Assembly: GCA_046262415.1 (NCBI GenBank)
Contig: JBHEMU010000046.1
Location: forward strand, 1-26,943
Origin: JACDAS01 sp046262415
Lineage (GTDB): Bacteria > Actinomycetota > Thermoleophilia > Gaiellales > Gaiellaceae
Reading direction: 5' to 3'
Length of the DNA stretch: 26,943 bases
Shown here: positions 13,673 through 22,132 of the stretch, in pieces
How the letters are laid out: the number at the start of each line of letters is the position of its first letter
Numbering within the stretch: position 1 is the stretch's first letter
The notes under the pieces: model-generated
What the model saw: only the letters and a program-made list of their open reading frames with translations
Databases searched by the model: none
What the model was told of the DNA's origin: nothing
Position numbers and translations under genes: made by a program

Positions 13673-14596
13673 TTGAGCACCGCGATCGGAGGCCAGGCCG
13701 TCCTCGAGGGCGTGATGATGCGCGGGCCCTCGAACTGGGCCGTCGCCGTCCGCAAGCCGGACGGCGAGATCGCGAACGTCAACAACACGATCCGCTCGCC
13801 GATGGCGCGGCATCCGGTGTTCCGGCTGCCCGTGATCAGAGGCGTGATCGCGCTCGGCGAGTCGCTCGGGATCGGCTTCCGCGCCCTCGCGATCTCGGCC
13901 AACTACGCGGCGCAGGCCGAGGACGGCACCAGCGACGAGGACGTCAAGACGGAGCTCAGCCGCGGGCAGCTGATCTTCGCCTTCGCGATCGCGATCGGCT
14001 TCGCGATCATGCTCTTCAAGGTCACGCCGGCGCTGATCGTGAACTGGCTGCCGATCGAGGCCACCGGCTGGTTCGTGATCGTCGAGGGCCTGATCCGCGT
14101 CGCGATCTTCATCGTCTACCTGAGCGTGATCTCGCTCCTGCCGGATCTCCGGCGCGTCTTCCAGTACCACGCCGCCGAGCACAAGGCGATCAACGCCTAC
14201 GAGGCCGGGGAGGAGCTGACGCCGGAGCGCGTCCAGCGGTTCAGCCTGATCCATCCGCGCTGCGGGACGGCGTTCCTGCTGTGGGTGATGGTGATCGCGA
14301 TCTTCGTCTTCGCCTTCTTCGGGCGCCCCGCCTGGTACTGGCTGATCACGAGCCGGATCCTGCTGCTACCCCTGATCGCCGGCATCGCCTACGAGCTGAT
14401 CCGCTTCGCGGGCAAGCACACCGGCAACCGCGTCCTGATGACGGCGATGGCGCCGGGCCTCTGGCTGCAGCGCCTGACGACGCGGCAGCCGACGCTCGAC
14501 CAGATCGAGGTGTCGATCAGGGCGCTTCGCGAGGTGCTCGAACTCGAAGGCAGGGCGCGGCCGGAGGTCGCGCAGCGCGTCGAGGTGATGGCGTGA
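13673..14596 (+). CDS. DUF1385 family membrane protein (YqhQ-like)
   Basis: A 307-residue protein starting at TTG (MSTAIGGQAVLEGVMMRGP), 13 nt after rpmE. The N-terminal GGQAVLEGVMMRGP motif, QYHAAEHKAINAYEAG and HPRCGTAFL (His and Cys in the middle) define the DUF1385 family. Hydrophobic helices lie at about 100-122, 128-158, 200-220 and 223-245, so it is an integral membrane protein with soluble ends. The molecular function of the family is unknown; conserved His/Glu/Cys residues suggest a metal site (inference). In several bacteria the gene neighbours rpmE and prfA, as here, hinting at a link with translation or membrane biogenesis. Confidence 0.88.
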   Translation: MSTAIGGQAVLEGVMMRGPSNWAVAVRKPDGEIANVNNTIRSPMARHPVFRLPVIRGVIALGESLGIGFRALAISANYAAQAEDGTSDEDVKTELSRGQLIFAFAIAIGFAIMLFKVTPALIVNWLPIEATGWFVIVEGLIRVAIFIVYLSVISLLPDLRRVFQYHAAEHKAINAYEAGEELTPERVQRFSLIHPRCGTAFLLWVMVIAIFVFAFFGRPAWYWLITSRILLLPLIAGIAYELIRFAGKHTGNRVLMTAMAPGLWLQRLTTRQPTLDQIEVSIRALREVLELEGRARPEVAQRVEVMA

Positions 14597-14620
14597 TCGT
14601 CGATCCGAGAAGGGAGACAG

Positions 14621-15061
14621 ATGGCAGCTGAGCGGAGCGCGGAGGTGACCTGGCGGGGCGACCTGATGAGCGGAGCCGGCCGGATCGAACGGGTCGGCAG
14701 CGGTGCGATCGCGGGCCTCGACGTGACGTGGGCCGCGCGCACGGAGGAGACCTCGGCGGGGAAGACGAGCCCGGAGGAGCTGATCGCGGCGGCGCACGCA
14801 TCCTGCTTCTCGATGGCGCTCTCGCACGCGCTCGGCCAGACGGGAACGCCGGCCGAGCAGCTCGAGGTCACCGCGCGCACGACCTTCGTCCCGGGCACCG
14901 GCATCACGGCGAGCGCGCTCGACCTGACGGGGACCGTCCCGGGCCTGGACGAGGCGGCTTTCCGCCAGGCGGCCGAGCAGGCGAAGGAGGACTGCCCCGT
15001 CTCGCAGGCGCTGCAGGGGAACGTCGAGATCAGCCTCGAGGCCCGGCTCGCCTCAGCCTGA
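14621..15061 (+). CDS. OsmC-family peroxiredoxin
   Basis: A 146-residue OsmC/Ohr-type thiol peroxidase that reduces organic hydroperoxides. Two conserved cysteines are present: Cys62 in AAHASCFSMAL, and Cys125 in KEDCPVSQAL. The N-terminal AEVTWRGDLMSGAG strand and the TSPEELIAAAHASC motif are typical. The pattern fits the OsmC branch better than Ohr. The start ATG follows AGAAGGGAG, one of the few good Shine-Dalgarno sequences in this block. It lies between DUF1385 and prfA on the same strand. Confidence 0.9.
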   Translation: MAAERSAEVTWRGDLMSGAGRIERVGSGAIAGLDVTWAARTEETSAGKTSPEELIAAAHASCFSMALSHALGQTGTPAEQLEVTARTTFVPGTGITASALDLTGTVPGLDEAAFRQAAEQAKEDCPVSQALQGNVEISLEARLASA

Positions 15062-15068
15062 GCGGGGC

Positions 15069-15074
15069 TATCCT
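15069..15074 (+). promoter_or_regulatory. Predicted -10 (TATCCT) of prfA
   Basis: TATCCT ends 8 nt before the prfA ATG (15083), predicting a leader of about 2 nt. The same hexamer precedes rpmE. Confidence 0.5.
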
Positions 15075-15082
15075 GGGCGGCG

Positions 15083-16120
15083 ATGGCCGCGATCCAGGAG
15101 CTCGTCGAGGAGCTCCGGCGATCCCACCGGGAGACGCAGGAGCGGATGTCCGACCCGGACGTCTACAACGACCACCGCGAGGCGGCGGAGGTCGGCCGCC
15201 GCCTGAAGGAGCTCGAGGAGCCGCACCGGCTGGCGCAGGAGTGGCTCGGTCTCCGGGCCGACCTCGACGCCGCGGGCAGGGACGCCGAGCTCCGCGAGCT
15301 CGTGCCCGAGCTCGAGCAGCGCCTCGGTCAGGTCGAGGAGCGGCTCAAGACCGCGCTCGCGCCGACGGATCCAGCCGACCGCAAGGACGTGATCGTCGAG
15401 ATCCGCCAGGGCGTCGGCGGCGAAGAGGCCTCGCTCTGGGCGGCGGATCTCTTCCGGATGCTGACGCGCTACGCGGAGCGCCGCGGCTTCAAGGTCGAGG
15501 AGCTTTCGTCGAGCCCCAACGACGGCGCCGGCCTCAAAGAGGTCACCTTCGCGGTCAAGGGGGACGGCGCCTACTCGGTCTTCAAGTGGGAGGGCGGCAC
15601 CCACCGCGTGCAGCGCGTGCCCGAGACGGAGTCCCAGGGGCGGATCCACACCTCCACGGCAACGGTGGCGGTGATGCCCGAAGCCGAGGAGGTGGAGGTC
15701 CAGATCGACCCGAACGAGCTGAAGATCGACGTCTACCGCTCGACCGGGCCGGGAGGGCAGAGCGTCAACACGACCGACTCGGCCGTGCGCATCACGCACC
15801 TGCCGACGGGGCTCGTGGTCGCGATGCAGGACGAGAAGTCGCAGCTCCAGAACAGGGCGAAGGCGATGCGCGTCCTCCGCGCGCGACTGTACGAGCTCGA
15901 GCGCGAACGGCAGCAGGCCGAGCTCTCGCAGCAGCGGCGCGCGCAGATCGGGGGCGGGGAGCGCGCCGAGAAGATCAGGACGTACAACTTCCCCGAGAAC
16001 CGCCTCACCGACCACCGGATCAAGCTGACGGTGCACCAGCTCGATCGGATCCTCGAGGGCGGTCTGGACGAGTTCACCGAGGCGCTCGCCGCCGAGGAGC
16101 GCCGTCGCGGGCTTGACTGA
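15083..16120 (+). CDS. prfA: Peptide chain release factor 1
   Basis: A 345-residue release factor that recognises UAA and UAG. The codon-recognition tripeptide is PET (180-182 in RVPETESQGRIHTS; the PxT form marks RF1, not RF2). The GGQ that triggers peptidyl-tRNA hydrolysis is at 224-226 (STGPGGQSVNTT). The N-terminal coiled-coil domain and the end RTYNFPENRLTDHRI are normal. Its stop overlaps the prmC start by 8 nt (TTGACTGA), so RF1 and the enzyme that methylates its GGQ glutamine are translationally coupled. Confidence 0.97.
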   Translation: MAAIQELVEELRRSHRETQERMSDPDVYNDHREAAEVGRRLKELEEPHRLAQEWLGLRADLDAAGRDAELRELVPELEQRLGQVEERLKTALAPTDPADRKDVIVEIRQGVGGEEASLWAADLFRMLTRYAERRGFKVEELSSSPNDGAGLKEVTFAVKGDGAYSVFKWEGGTHRVQRVPETESQGRIHTSTATVAVMPEAEEVEVQIDPNELKIDVYRSTGPGGQSVNTTDSAVRITHLPTGLVVAMQDEKSQLQNRAKAMRVLRARLYELERERQQAELSQQRRAQIGGGERAEKIRTYNFPENRLTDHRIKLTVHQLDRILEGGLDEFTEALAAEERRRGLD

Positions 16121-16952
16121 CGTCCGCGCCGCGCTGCGCGCCGCGCGGGGCGAGCTGGAGCGCGCGGGCGTGCCGAGCCCGCACGTGGACGCGGACCTCC
16201 TCGTCGGCCACGTGCTCGGCCGGTCGAGGACGGCCCTGTACGCCGAGCCGGCGCGTGAGCTCTCCCTGCGAGAGGAGATCCGCCTGCGCTCGCTGCTGCG
16301 GCGCCGGGCCTCCCGCGAGCCCCTCGCCTACGTGCTCGGCGAGTGGGGCTTCCGGCGGCTGACGCTGCGGATCGACGACCGCGTGCTCGTGCCCCGACCC
16401 GAGACGGAGTCCGTCGTCGAGCGGTGCCTGGCCCTGCTGCGGGACCTGCCCGAGCCCGACGTGCTCGACCTGGGTACCGGCTCCGGGGCGATCGCGCTGG
16501 CCCTCGCCGACGAGCATCCCGGCGCGCGCGTCCTCGCCGTCGACTCCGAGCCCGGCGCGCTGGCACTCGCCCGCGAGAATGCGGTCGCAGCGGGACTCGA
16601 GCACCGGATCCGGCTGGTCGAGCGCGACCTGGCCGAGGTTGTCCCGGGCGAGCGGTTCGACCTCGTCGTGTCGAACCCGCCCTACGTCGCGGCAGCCGAG
16701 CTGGACGGGCTCGAGCCCGAGGTACGCGACTGGGAGCCCCGGGTCGCCCTCGTCGGCGCCGGCCTGCACCGCGTCGCCGGCGAGACGGCTCGCGAAGTCC
16801 TGCGACGCGGCGGCCGGATCGTGCTCGAGGCGGGAGACTCGCAGGCGCCGGAGGTGGCCGACGTGCTCGTGGCGCTCGGCTTCCGCGGCGTCCGGATCTC
16901 GGCCGACCTGGGAGGGCGGGATCGCGTGGTGGAGGGGACCTGGCCGGACTGA
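16113..16952 (+). CDS. prmC: Release factor glutamine methyltransferase
   Basis: A 279-residue SAM-dependent enzyme that methylates the GGQ glutamine of release factors. The N-terminal helical domain that binds the release factor is followed by VLVPRPETE (about 91-99), the SAM loop DLGTGSGAIAL (119-129) and the catalytic NPPY (188-191 in VVSNPPYV). It starts at TTG 16113 and overlaps prfA by 8 nt. Its own stop overlaps the proposed CTG start of tsaC (CTGA). Confidence 0.95.
   Translation: MTDVRAALRAARGELERAGVPSPHVDADLLVGHVLGRSRTALYAEPARELSLREEIRLRSLLRRRASREPLAYVLGEWGFRRLTLRIDDRVLVPRPETESVVERCLALLRDLPEPDVLDLGTGSGAIALALADEHPGARVLAVDSEPGALALARENAVAAGLEHRIRLVERDLAEVVPGERFDLVVSNPPYVAAAELDGLEPEVRDWEPRVALVGAGLHRVAGETAREVLRRGGRIVLEAGDSQAPEVADVLVALGFRGVRISADLGGRDRVVEGTWPD
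16931..16937 (+). promoter_or_regulatory. Shine-Dalgarno that supports the tsaC CTG start
   Basis: GGAGGGG inside the end of prmC lies 11 nt upstream of CTG 16949, the only plausible start for the family N-terminus. Confidence 0.45.
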
Positions 16953-17539
16953 TTCACCCAGCGGCCCGCGCGATCCGGGACGGCAGGATCGTCGTCCTGC
17001 CCTTCGACACGGTGTACGGGCTCAGCTGCGAGCCTCACCGGGAAGAGCCGACCCGGCGCCTGTACCGGCTCAAGGGCCGCGAGGAGGGCAAACCCGCGGC
17101 GCTCGTCGCCGCCGACCCGGACCTCCTCTTCGAATGCCTGCCCGAGCTCCGCGGCCGGGTCGCGCTCCTTCTGCGCGGGCTGCTGCCGGGCCCGTACACC
17201 CTGGTCGTGCCGAATCCGGCCCGCCGCTTCCGCTGGCTGACCGGCTCGACGCCCGACCGGATCGGCGTCCGCATCCCGGACCTGCCCGAGCCCACGCTGA
17301 GCATCGTCGCGAGCGTCGGCTGCGTCGTCGCGACGAGCGCGAACCTCGCCGGCGGCCCGGATCCCCGGCGCCTCGACGAGGTGCCGGAGGAGATCCGGGC
17401 CGGCTGTGCCCTGGCGGTCGACGGCGGCGAGCTGCCGGGAGCTCCGTCGACCGTCGTCGATCTGACCGGTCCCGAGCCGGTCGTCCTGCGGGTCGGGGCC
17501 GTGCCGGCGGCCGAGGCGCTCGCGAGACTCTCCGGCTGA
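16949..17539 (+). CDS. tsaC: L-threonylcarbamoyladenylate synthase (YrdC/Sua5 family), CTG start
   Basis: A 196-residue YrdC-domain protein. It makes threonylcarbamoyl-AMP from threonine, bicarbonate and ATP for the t6A37 modification of ANN-decoding tRNAs. Visible motifs are VLPFDTVYGL (17-26), KGREEGKP (42-49) for nucleotide binding, GPYTLVVPN, and VVATSANLAGG. The frame has no ATG, GTG or TTG near the family N-terminus. CTG 16949 gives MIHPAARAIRDGRIVVLPFDTVYG, overlaps the prmC stop as CTGA and follows GGAGGGG. ATT 16952 or CTG 16940 are alternatives. prfA-prmC-tsaC is a widely conserved order. There is no extra C-terminal Sua5 domain. Confidence 0.92.
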   Translation: MIHPAARAIRDGRIVVLPFDTVYGLSCEPHREEPTRRLYRLKGREEGKPAALVAADPDLLFECLPELRGRVALLLRGLLPGPYTLVVPNPARRFRWLTGSTPDRIGVRIPDLPEPTLSIVASVGCVVATSANLAGGPDPRRLDEVPEEIRAGCALAVDGGELPGAPSTVVDLTGPEPVVLRVGAVPAAEALARLSG

Positions 17540-17560
17540 CCCGCAGTCGGGCCGCCCGAG

Positions 17561-17566
17561 TAGCAT
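17561..17566 (+). promoter_or_regulatory. Predicted -10 (TAGCAT) of glyA, with a leader
   Basis: TAGCAT predicts a start site at about 17573 and a leader of about 24 nt that contains GGAAGGGG (17581-17588), 8 nt before ATG 17597. CTGACC at 17536-17541 is a possible -35 (19-nt spacer). This is the leadered contrast to the leaderless genes. Confidence 0.45.
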
Positions 17567-17596
17567 CAGGCTCATCGTCGGGAAGGGGTGATCGGA

Positions 17597-18889
17597 ATGG
17601 CCGTCGTGCAGGAGACGATCGAGCGGCTCCGGAGTGCCGGGCTGGAGGAGGTCGACCCCGAGATCGCGGCGCTGCTCGAGCGCGAGCTGGAGCGGCAGCG
17701 CGGCCAGATCGAGCTGATCGCCTCCGAGAACTTCACCTGGCCGAGCGTGCTCGAGGCCGTCGGCAGCGTGCCGACGAACAAGTACGCGGAGGGCTATCCC
17801 GGCCGGCGCTACTACGGCGGCTGCGAGGTGGTCGACGAGATCGAGCAGACGGCGATCGACCGGGCGAAGGAGCTCTTCGGCGCCGAGCACGCGAACGTGC
17901 AGCCCCACGCGGGCGCGCAGGCGAACATGGGCGCCTACTCGGCGGTGCTCGACCCCGGCGACACGATCCTCTCCTTGAGCCTCGACCACGGCGGGCATCT
18001 GACGCACGGGCTCAAGGTCAACTTCTCCGGCCGGCTCTACACGATCGTGCACTACGGAGTCAGCCGCGAGACGATGGTCGTCGACTACGACGAGGTCCTG
18101 GCGCTGGCCAAGCAGCACCGGCCGAAGCTGATCGTCTGCGGCGGGTCGGCGTATCCGCGCGTCGTCGAGGCCGACCGCTTCCGCGAGATCGCAGACGAGG
18201 TCGGCGCCTACCTCCTCTGCGACATGGCCCACTTCTCGGGCCTCGTCGCCGCCGGCCTGCACCCGAACCCCGTGCCGCATGCCGACTTCGTCACCTCGAC
18301 CACCCACAAGACCCTCGCGGGCCCGCGCGCCGGCTTCATTCTCTGCCGCGAGGAGCACGCGAAGGCCGTCGACCGGGCCGTCTTCCCCGGCATGCAGGGG
18401 GGCCCGCTCGAGCACACGATCGCCGCGAAGGCGACCTGCTTCCGCATCGCGGCCACCGAGGCCTTCCGCGCCTACCAGCGGCAGGTCCGGGTGAACGCCG
18501 ACGCCTTCTCGGCGGCGCTGGTCGAGGGCGGTCTCGACGTCCTCACTGGCGGCACCGACACGCACCTGCTCCAGCTCGACCTGCGCGGCTCGGAGCTCTC
18601 GGGCAAGGACGGCCAGGAGCGGCTCGAGGAGGTGCACATCACCGCGAACCGGAACACGGTGCCGTTCGACGAGCGCCCCCCGATGATCGCGTCGGGCGTG
18701 CGCCTGGGCACGCCGGCAGCGACGATGCGCGGCTTCGACGAGGACGATTTCCGCGAGGTGGCGGCGATCGTCGTCGCCGCGCTCGGCGAGGGCTACGACG
18801 CGGGAGCCCTGCGCGCCCGGACCGCGGCGCTCTGCGCCAGACGACCGCTGTACCCGGGCTTCCGGGGCTTCACCACGTACGTCGCATGA
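17597..18889 (+). CDS. glyA: Serine hydroxymethyltransferase
   Basis: A 430-residue PLP enzyme that converts serine and tetrahydrofolate to glycine and methylene-tetrahydrofolate, the main one-carbon source. Lys238 in TSTTHKTLAGPRAG is the PLP lysine. IELIASENF (38-46), NKYAEGYPGRRYYGG (61-75), CDMAHFSGLVAAG and SGVRLGTPA are family blocks. ATG 17597 is chosen because GGAAGGGG lies 8 nt upstream; the in-frame GTG at 17588 would overlap that Shine-Dalgarno. The stop overlaps the upp ATG (ATGA), and glyA-upp adjacency is known from Bacillus. Confidence 0.96.
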   Translation: MAVVQETIERLRSAGLEEVDPEIAALLERELERQRGQIELIASENFTWPSVLEAVGSVPTNKYAEGYPGRRYYGGCEVVDEIEQTAIDRAKELFGAEHANVQPHAGAQANMGAYSAVLDPGDTILSLSLDHGGHLTHGLKVNFSGRLYTIVHYGVSRETMVVDYDEVLALAKQHRPKLIVCGGSAYPRVVEADRFREIADEVGAYLLCDMAHFSGLVAAGLHPNPVPHADFVTSTTHKTLAGPRAGFILCREEHAKAVDRAVFPGMQGGPLEHTIAAKATCFRIAATEAFRAYQRQVRVNADAFSAALVEGGLDVLTGGTDTHLLQLDLRGSELSGKDGQERLEEVHITANRNTVPFDERPPMIASGVRLGTPAATMRGFDEDDFREVAAIVVAALGEGYDAGALRARTAALCARRPLYPGFRGFTTYVA

Positions 18890-19530
18890 CGACGGAGACT
18901 CGCGCGAGGGTCACCGAGGTCGCGCATCCGCTCGTCCAGCACAAGCTCTCCTACCTCCGCGACCGGTCGACCCCGACCGTGCACTTCCGCAAGCTCGTGA
19001 ACGAGCTGACCCTGCTGCTCACGTACGAGGCGACCAAGGACTTCCCGACCGAGGCGGTCGGGATCGAGACTCCGCTCGAGCCGACGGAGGCCCGGCGGAT
19101 CTCCGGCAAGAAGGTCGCCGTGTGCCCGGTGCTGCGCGCGGGTATGGGCATGCTCGACGGCGTGCTCTCGCTGATCTCCAGCGCCCGCGTCGGCTTCATC
19201 GGCATGTACCGCGACGAGGAGACGCTCCAGCCCGTCGAGTACTACGTCAAGCTGCCGGCCGACCTGTCGGAGCGGGACGCGATCGTGCTCGACCCGATGC
19301 TCGCAACCGGCAACTCGAGCGCCGCGGCGGTCGCCTCGGTCAAGGAGGCCGGAGCGCGGTCGGTGATCCTCGTCTGCCTCGTCGCGGCCCCGGAGGGGAT
19401 CGAGCACCTCCATGCCGAGCACCCCGACGTCCACGTCGTCTGCGCCGCGATCGACCGCGGCCTGAACGAGCGCGGGTTCATCGTTCCCGGACTCGGCGAC
19501 GCAGGCGACCGCCTGTACGGGACGAAGTAG
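18886..19530 (+). CDS. upp: Uracil phosphoribosyltransferase
   Basis: A 214-residue pyrimidine salvage enzyme that makes UMP from uracil and PRPP. The PRPP loop is VLDPMLATGNSSAAAV (134-149). The N-terminal VAHPLVQHKLSYLRD-like motif, CPVLRAGMGM (80-89) and the uracil-binding end RGFIVPGLGDAGDRLYGTK are complete. It is coupled to glyA through ATGA. The wecA ATG follows 8 nt after its stop. Confidence 0.96.
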   Translation: MTTETRARVTEVAHPLVQHKLSYLRDRSTPTVHFRKLVNELTLLLTYEATKDFPTEAVGIETPLEPTEARRISGKKVAVCPVLRAGMGMLDGVLSLISSARVGFIGMYRDEETLQPVEYYVKLPADLSERDAIVLDPMLATGNSSAAAVASVKEAGARSVILVCLVAAPEGIEHLHAEHPDVHVVCAAIDRGLNERGFIVPGLGDAGDRLYGTK

Positions 19531-19538
19531 GCCCGGCC

Positions 19539-20657
19539 ATGTGGGCGACGCTGCGCGACAACCTCGAGGTGATCTGGGGCGCGGTGCTCGCGCTCGTGGT
19601 CGTGGTGCTGCTCACCCCCGCGGTCGGGGGCATGGCCCGGATGCTCGGCGTCGTCGACGCCCCCGGCGGGCGGCGCCTCAACCGCAGCCCGATCCCGAGG
19701 CTGGGCGGGATCGCGCTCCTCCTCGGCATCTTCGTCCCGGCGCTCGCCTTCCTCGACCTGGGGCGCGAGACGCGGGGTCTCCTGCTCGGCGCGGCGGTCG
19801 CGACCACCGTCGGCGCCGTCGACGACTTCCGCGGCCTGCGCCCGCTCGAGAAGCTCGCGGGCCAGATCGCGGCCGCGGCGATCCCGACCGGATTCGGAAT
19901 CTGGATCGACCACTTCACCTTCCCGCTGCTCGGCGTCCAGGACCTCTCGGGCTGGGTCGGGATCCCGCTGACGATCGCGTGGATCGTCGCGATCATGAAC
20001 ATGGTCAACTTCCTGGACGGGCTCGACGGCCTCGCCGCGGGCGTCTGCGGCATCGCCGCTGCGACGTTCAGCGTGCTCGCCCTCTCCCTGGGCAAGCCCG
20101 AGCCCGCGATCATGTCGGCGATCGTCTTCGGCGCGTGCCTCGGCTTCCTGCGCCACAACTTCTACCCGGCACGCATCTTCATGGGCGACTCGGGCGCGCT
20201 CCTGCTCGGCTTCGTCCTGGCGGCGGTATCGGTGCAGGGGCTCCTGAAGACGGCCGCGACCGTGGCCCTCGCCTTCCCGCTGCTCGTCCTCGCCGTGCCG
20301 ATCCTGGACACCTCGTTCGTGGTCGCCCGCCGGCTCAAGTACCGGCAGTCCGTCTTCGCGGCCGACCAGTCCCACCTGCACCATCGTTTCGTCAACATCG
20401 GCTTCTCGCAGCGCCGCGCCGCGTCCTACCTCTACGCCTGGGTCGCGGTCCTCGCCGCGGGCGCCCTCGGGACCCGCTTCATCCCGTTTCGCGAGCACGG
20501 GGTCTGGCACCTCTGGCCGACGGTCGCGGCCGGCTCGATCGGGGTGCTCGCCCTCGTCGCGTCGATCTACATGGTCTACCTGCTCGAGATCGTGAAGCTG
20601 GCCAACCCGCGCGTGCGGCGGCGCGAGGCGGAGGTGCGCGCACGAAAAACGGCGTAG
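19539..20657 (+). CDS. wecA: Undecaprenyl-phosphate N-acetylglucosaminyl-1-phosphate transferase (WecA/TagO/Rfe family)
   Basis: A 372-residue polytopic membrane enzyme with about ten hydrophobic segments. It transfers a sugar-1-phosphate, probably GlcNAc-1-P, from UDP-sugar to undecaprenyl (or decaprenyl) phosphate and so starts cell-surface glycan synthesis. Catalytic motifs are GAVDDFRGLRP (92-102), NMVNFLDGLDGLAAG (154-168), IFMGDSGALLLGF (213-225), and DQSHLHHRFVNIGFS (276-290). The HLHHR loop marks the WecA/TagO branch rather than MraY. Its place between tsaC and the atp genes matches rfe in mycobacteria, which supports the call. The C-terminus is basic (VRRREAEVRARKTA). Confidence 0.9.
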   Translation: MWATLRDNLEVIWGAVLALVVVVLLTPAVGGMARMLGVVDAPGGRRLNRSPIPRLGGIALLLGIFVPALAFLDLGRETRGLLLGAAVATTVGAVDDFRGLRPLEKLAGQIAAAAIPTGFGIWIDHFTFPLLGVQDLSGWVGIPLTIAWIVAIMNMVNFLDGLDGLAAGVCGIAAATFSVLALSLGKPEPAIMSAIVFGACLGFLRHNFYPARIFMGDSGALLLGFVLAAVSVQGLLKTAATVALAFPLLVLAVPILDTSFVVARRLKYRQSVFAADQSHLHHRFVNIGFSQRRAASYLYAWVAVLAAGALGTRFIPFREHGVWHLWPTVAAGSIGVLALVASIYMVYLLEIVKLANPRVRRREAEVRARKTA

Positions 20658-20775
20658 CGACGAGCGCCGAGGCGGGGCATCATGTGGAGGTGAGCACGCT
20701 ACGCGTCTGGCATCGCCGAATCGGCACGCCGATGGGTCGGGCGCCGGCTCCACCGGAGCCGCGAGGGGCTCGGGT
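20658..20775 (+). other. 118-nt spacer with hairpins and a partial copy of the next gene's start
   Basis: It holds a 6-bp hairpin ATCGGC-AC-GCCGAT (20720-20733) and a 7-bp hairpin CGGCTCC-ACC-GGAGCCG (20745-20761), without T-tracts. TGAGCACGCT at 20691 begins an 18-nt stretch that matches 16 of 18 positions at 20777-20794, the start of the DUF1800 gene. A 29-codon GTG-started frame (20690-20779) ends on the DUF1800 ATG but has no other sign of being a gene. Confidence 0.45.
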
Positions 20776-22119
20776 ATGAGCACGCTCCCCGTCTACCGCG
20801 GCGAGTTCGGACGCCGCGAGGCCGAGCGGCTCCTGTGGCGGGCCGGCTTCGGTCCGCGGCGGGGCGAGGCCGACGCGTGGGCGGAGCGGGGGCTCTCCGC
20901 CTCCGTCCACAGGCTGACCCAGCCCTCCCGCGAGCGCCTCGTCGGCCCGGCGCCGCGCGACCGGCGCGGGCACCCGCTCGCCCCGGCGGACGCCTACGGC
21001 CACGACCACGCCTGGTGGCTCGACCGGATGGTGCGGACGAGCCGGCCGCTGGTCGAACGGATGACGCTCGTCTGGCACGACTGGTTCGCGACCTCGAACC
21101 TCGGCGTCGGCTCCCAGCGGTTCATGCTCGACCAGAACCGCCTGTTCCGCCGCCACGCGCTCGGCTCGTTCGCCACCCTCCTCCTCGACCTGACGAAGGA
21201 TCCGGCGATGCTCGTCTGGCTCTCCGGCAACCGGAACGAGGAGACGGCGCCGAACGAGAACTACGCCCGCGAGCTGATGGAGCTCTTCACGCTCGGGGCC
21301 GGCCGCGGGTACACCGAGCGCGACGTGCGCGAGCAGGCGCGCGCCCTGACCGGCTGGCGCAGCGACTTCCGGCAGGGGGCCGGCTGGGTCGACTTCCGCT
21401 TCGACCCGGCCCGGCACGACGCCGGCGTCAAGCGGATCTTCGGGCGCCGCGGCCGCTTCGACTGGAAGGACGCGTGCCGGCTCTGCCTGGAGCACCCCGC
21501 CCATCCCGAGTTCCTCGTGCGCAAGCTCTGGAGCTACTTCATCCCGGAGGCGCCCGACCAGGCCACGCGGCGCGGGCTCGAGCGCCTCTACCGCACGAGC
21601 GGCCGCCGGGTCCGGCCCCTGCTCGAGGCGATCCTGCGCCACCCGGCGCTCTACGGGGGGCCGCGGATGACGAAGCCCCCGGTCGTCCTGACGGCCGGGA
21701 CACTGCGCGCGCTCGGCGCGCGCGTGACCACCGAGGCGTGGGCCGACCGCGACGCGCTGTCGGGCCAGCGGCTCTTCTACCCGCCCACCGTCGCCGGCTG
21801 GGACGACGGGGGCTGGCTCGACACGGCCACCTTCCGCGGAAGGTGGAACGCCGTGGCGGCGGCGCTCGCCGCCCGCACGGTCGATCCGAAGGAAAAGCCC
21901 GCGGGGACCCCGGCCGAGCCGAGGGCACTCGTCCGGCGCGCGCTCGCCTTCTGGGGCGACCCGACGCTGACGGCCGGGACGAGGCGCGCGCTGCTCGCGT
22001 TCGCCGGCCGGGCTCTCGCCGACGCGGAGACGCCGGCCGAGCGCCGCGAGTACCCCGCCTACGTCGAGAACGGCCTCCGTCTCCTGATCGCCGCCTCCCC
22101 GGACTTCCAGACGTGCTGA
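20776..22119 (+). CDS. DUF1800 family protein
   Basis: A 447-residue protein. FGRREAERLLWRAGFGP at the N-terminus, MTLVWHDWFATSN (about 96-108), NENYARELMELFTLG (about 158-172), REQARALTGW, and the later FLVRKLWSYF and RHPALYGG stretches with YPPTVAGWDDG are the conserved blocks of DUF1800 (COG5267). The biochemical role of the family is unknown. No convincing N-terminal signal peptide is visible, unlike its partner. The DUF1501 gene follows after 13 nt, a pairing seen in many bacteria. The pair lies downstream of wecA, suggesting a cell-envelope role (inference). Confidence 0.9.
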   Translation: MSTLPVYRGEFGRREAERLLWRAGFGPRRGEADAWAERGLSASVHRLTQPSRERLVGPAPRDRRGHPLAPADAYGHDHAWWLDRMVRTSRPLVERMTLVWHDWFATSNLGVGSQRFMLDQNRLFRRHALGSFATLLLDLTKDPAMLVWLSGNRNEETAPNENYARELMELFTLGAGRGYTERDVREQARALTGWRSDFRQGAGWVDFRFDPARHDAGVKRIFGRRGRFDWKDACRLCLEHPAHPEFLVRKLWSYFIPEAPDQATRRGLERLYRTSGRRVRPLLEAILRHPALYGGPRMTKPPVVLTAGTLRALGARVTTEAWADRDALSGQRLFYPPTVAGWDDGGWLDTATFRGRWNAVAAALAARTVDPKEKPAGTPAEPRALVRRALAFWGDPTLTAGTRRALLAFAGRALADAETPAERREYPAYVENGLRLLIAASPDFQTC

Positions 22120-22132
22120 CCCCGGTGCCGAC

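Noticed and set aside
11846..14254. 802-codon minus-strand frame opposite vapC, the threonine ammonia-lyase-like gene, rpmE and DUF1385
   Set aside because: It spans several genuine plus-strand genes and has no recognisable motif. Antisense frames of this length are common at this GC content.
16343..16948. Long upstream extension of tsaC inside prmC
   Set aside because: The extension reads as Arg/Ala/Pro-rich shadow sequence of prmC. The YrdC domain begins at about 16949.
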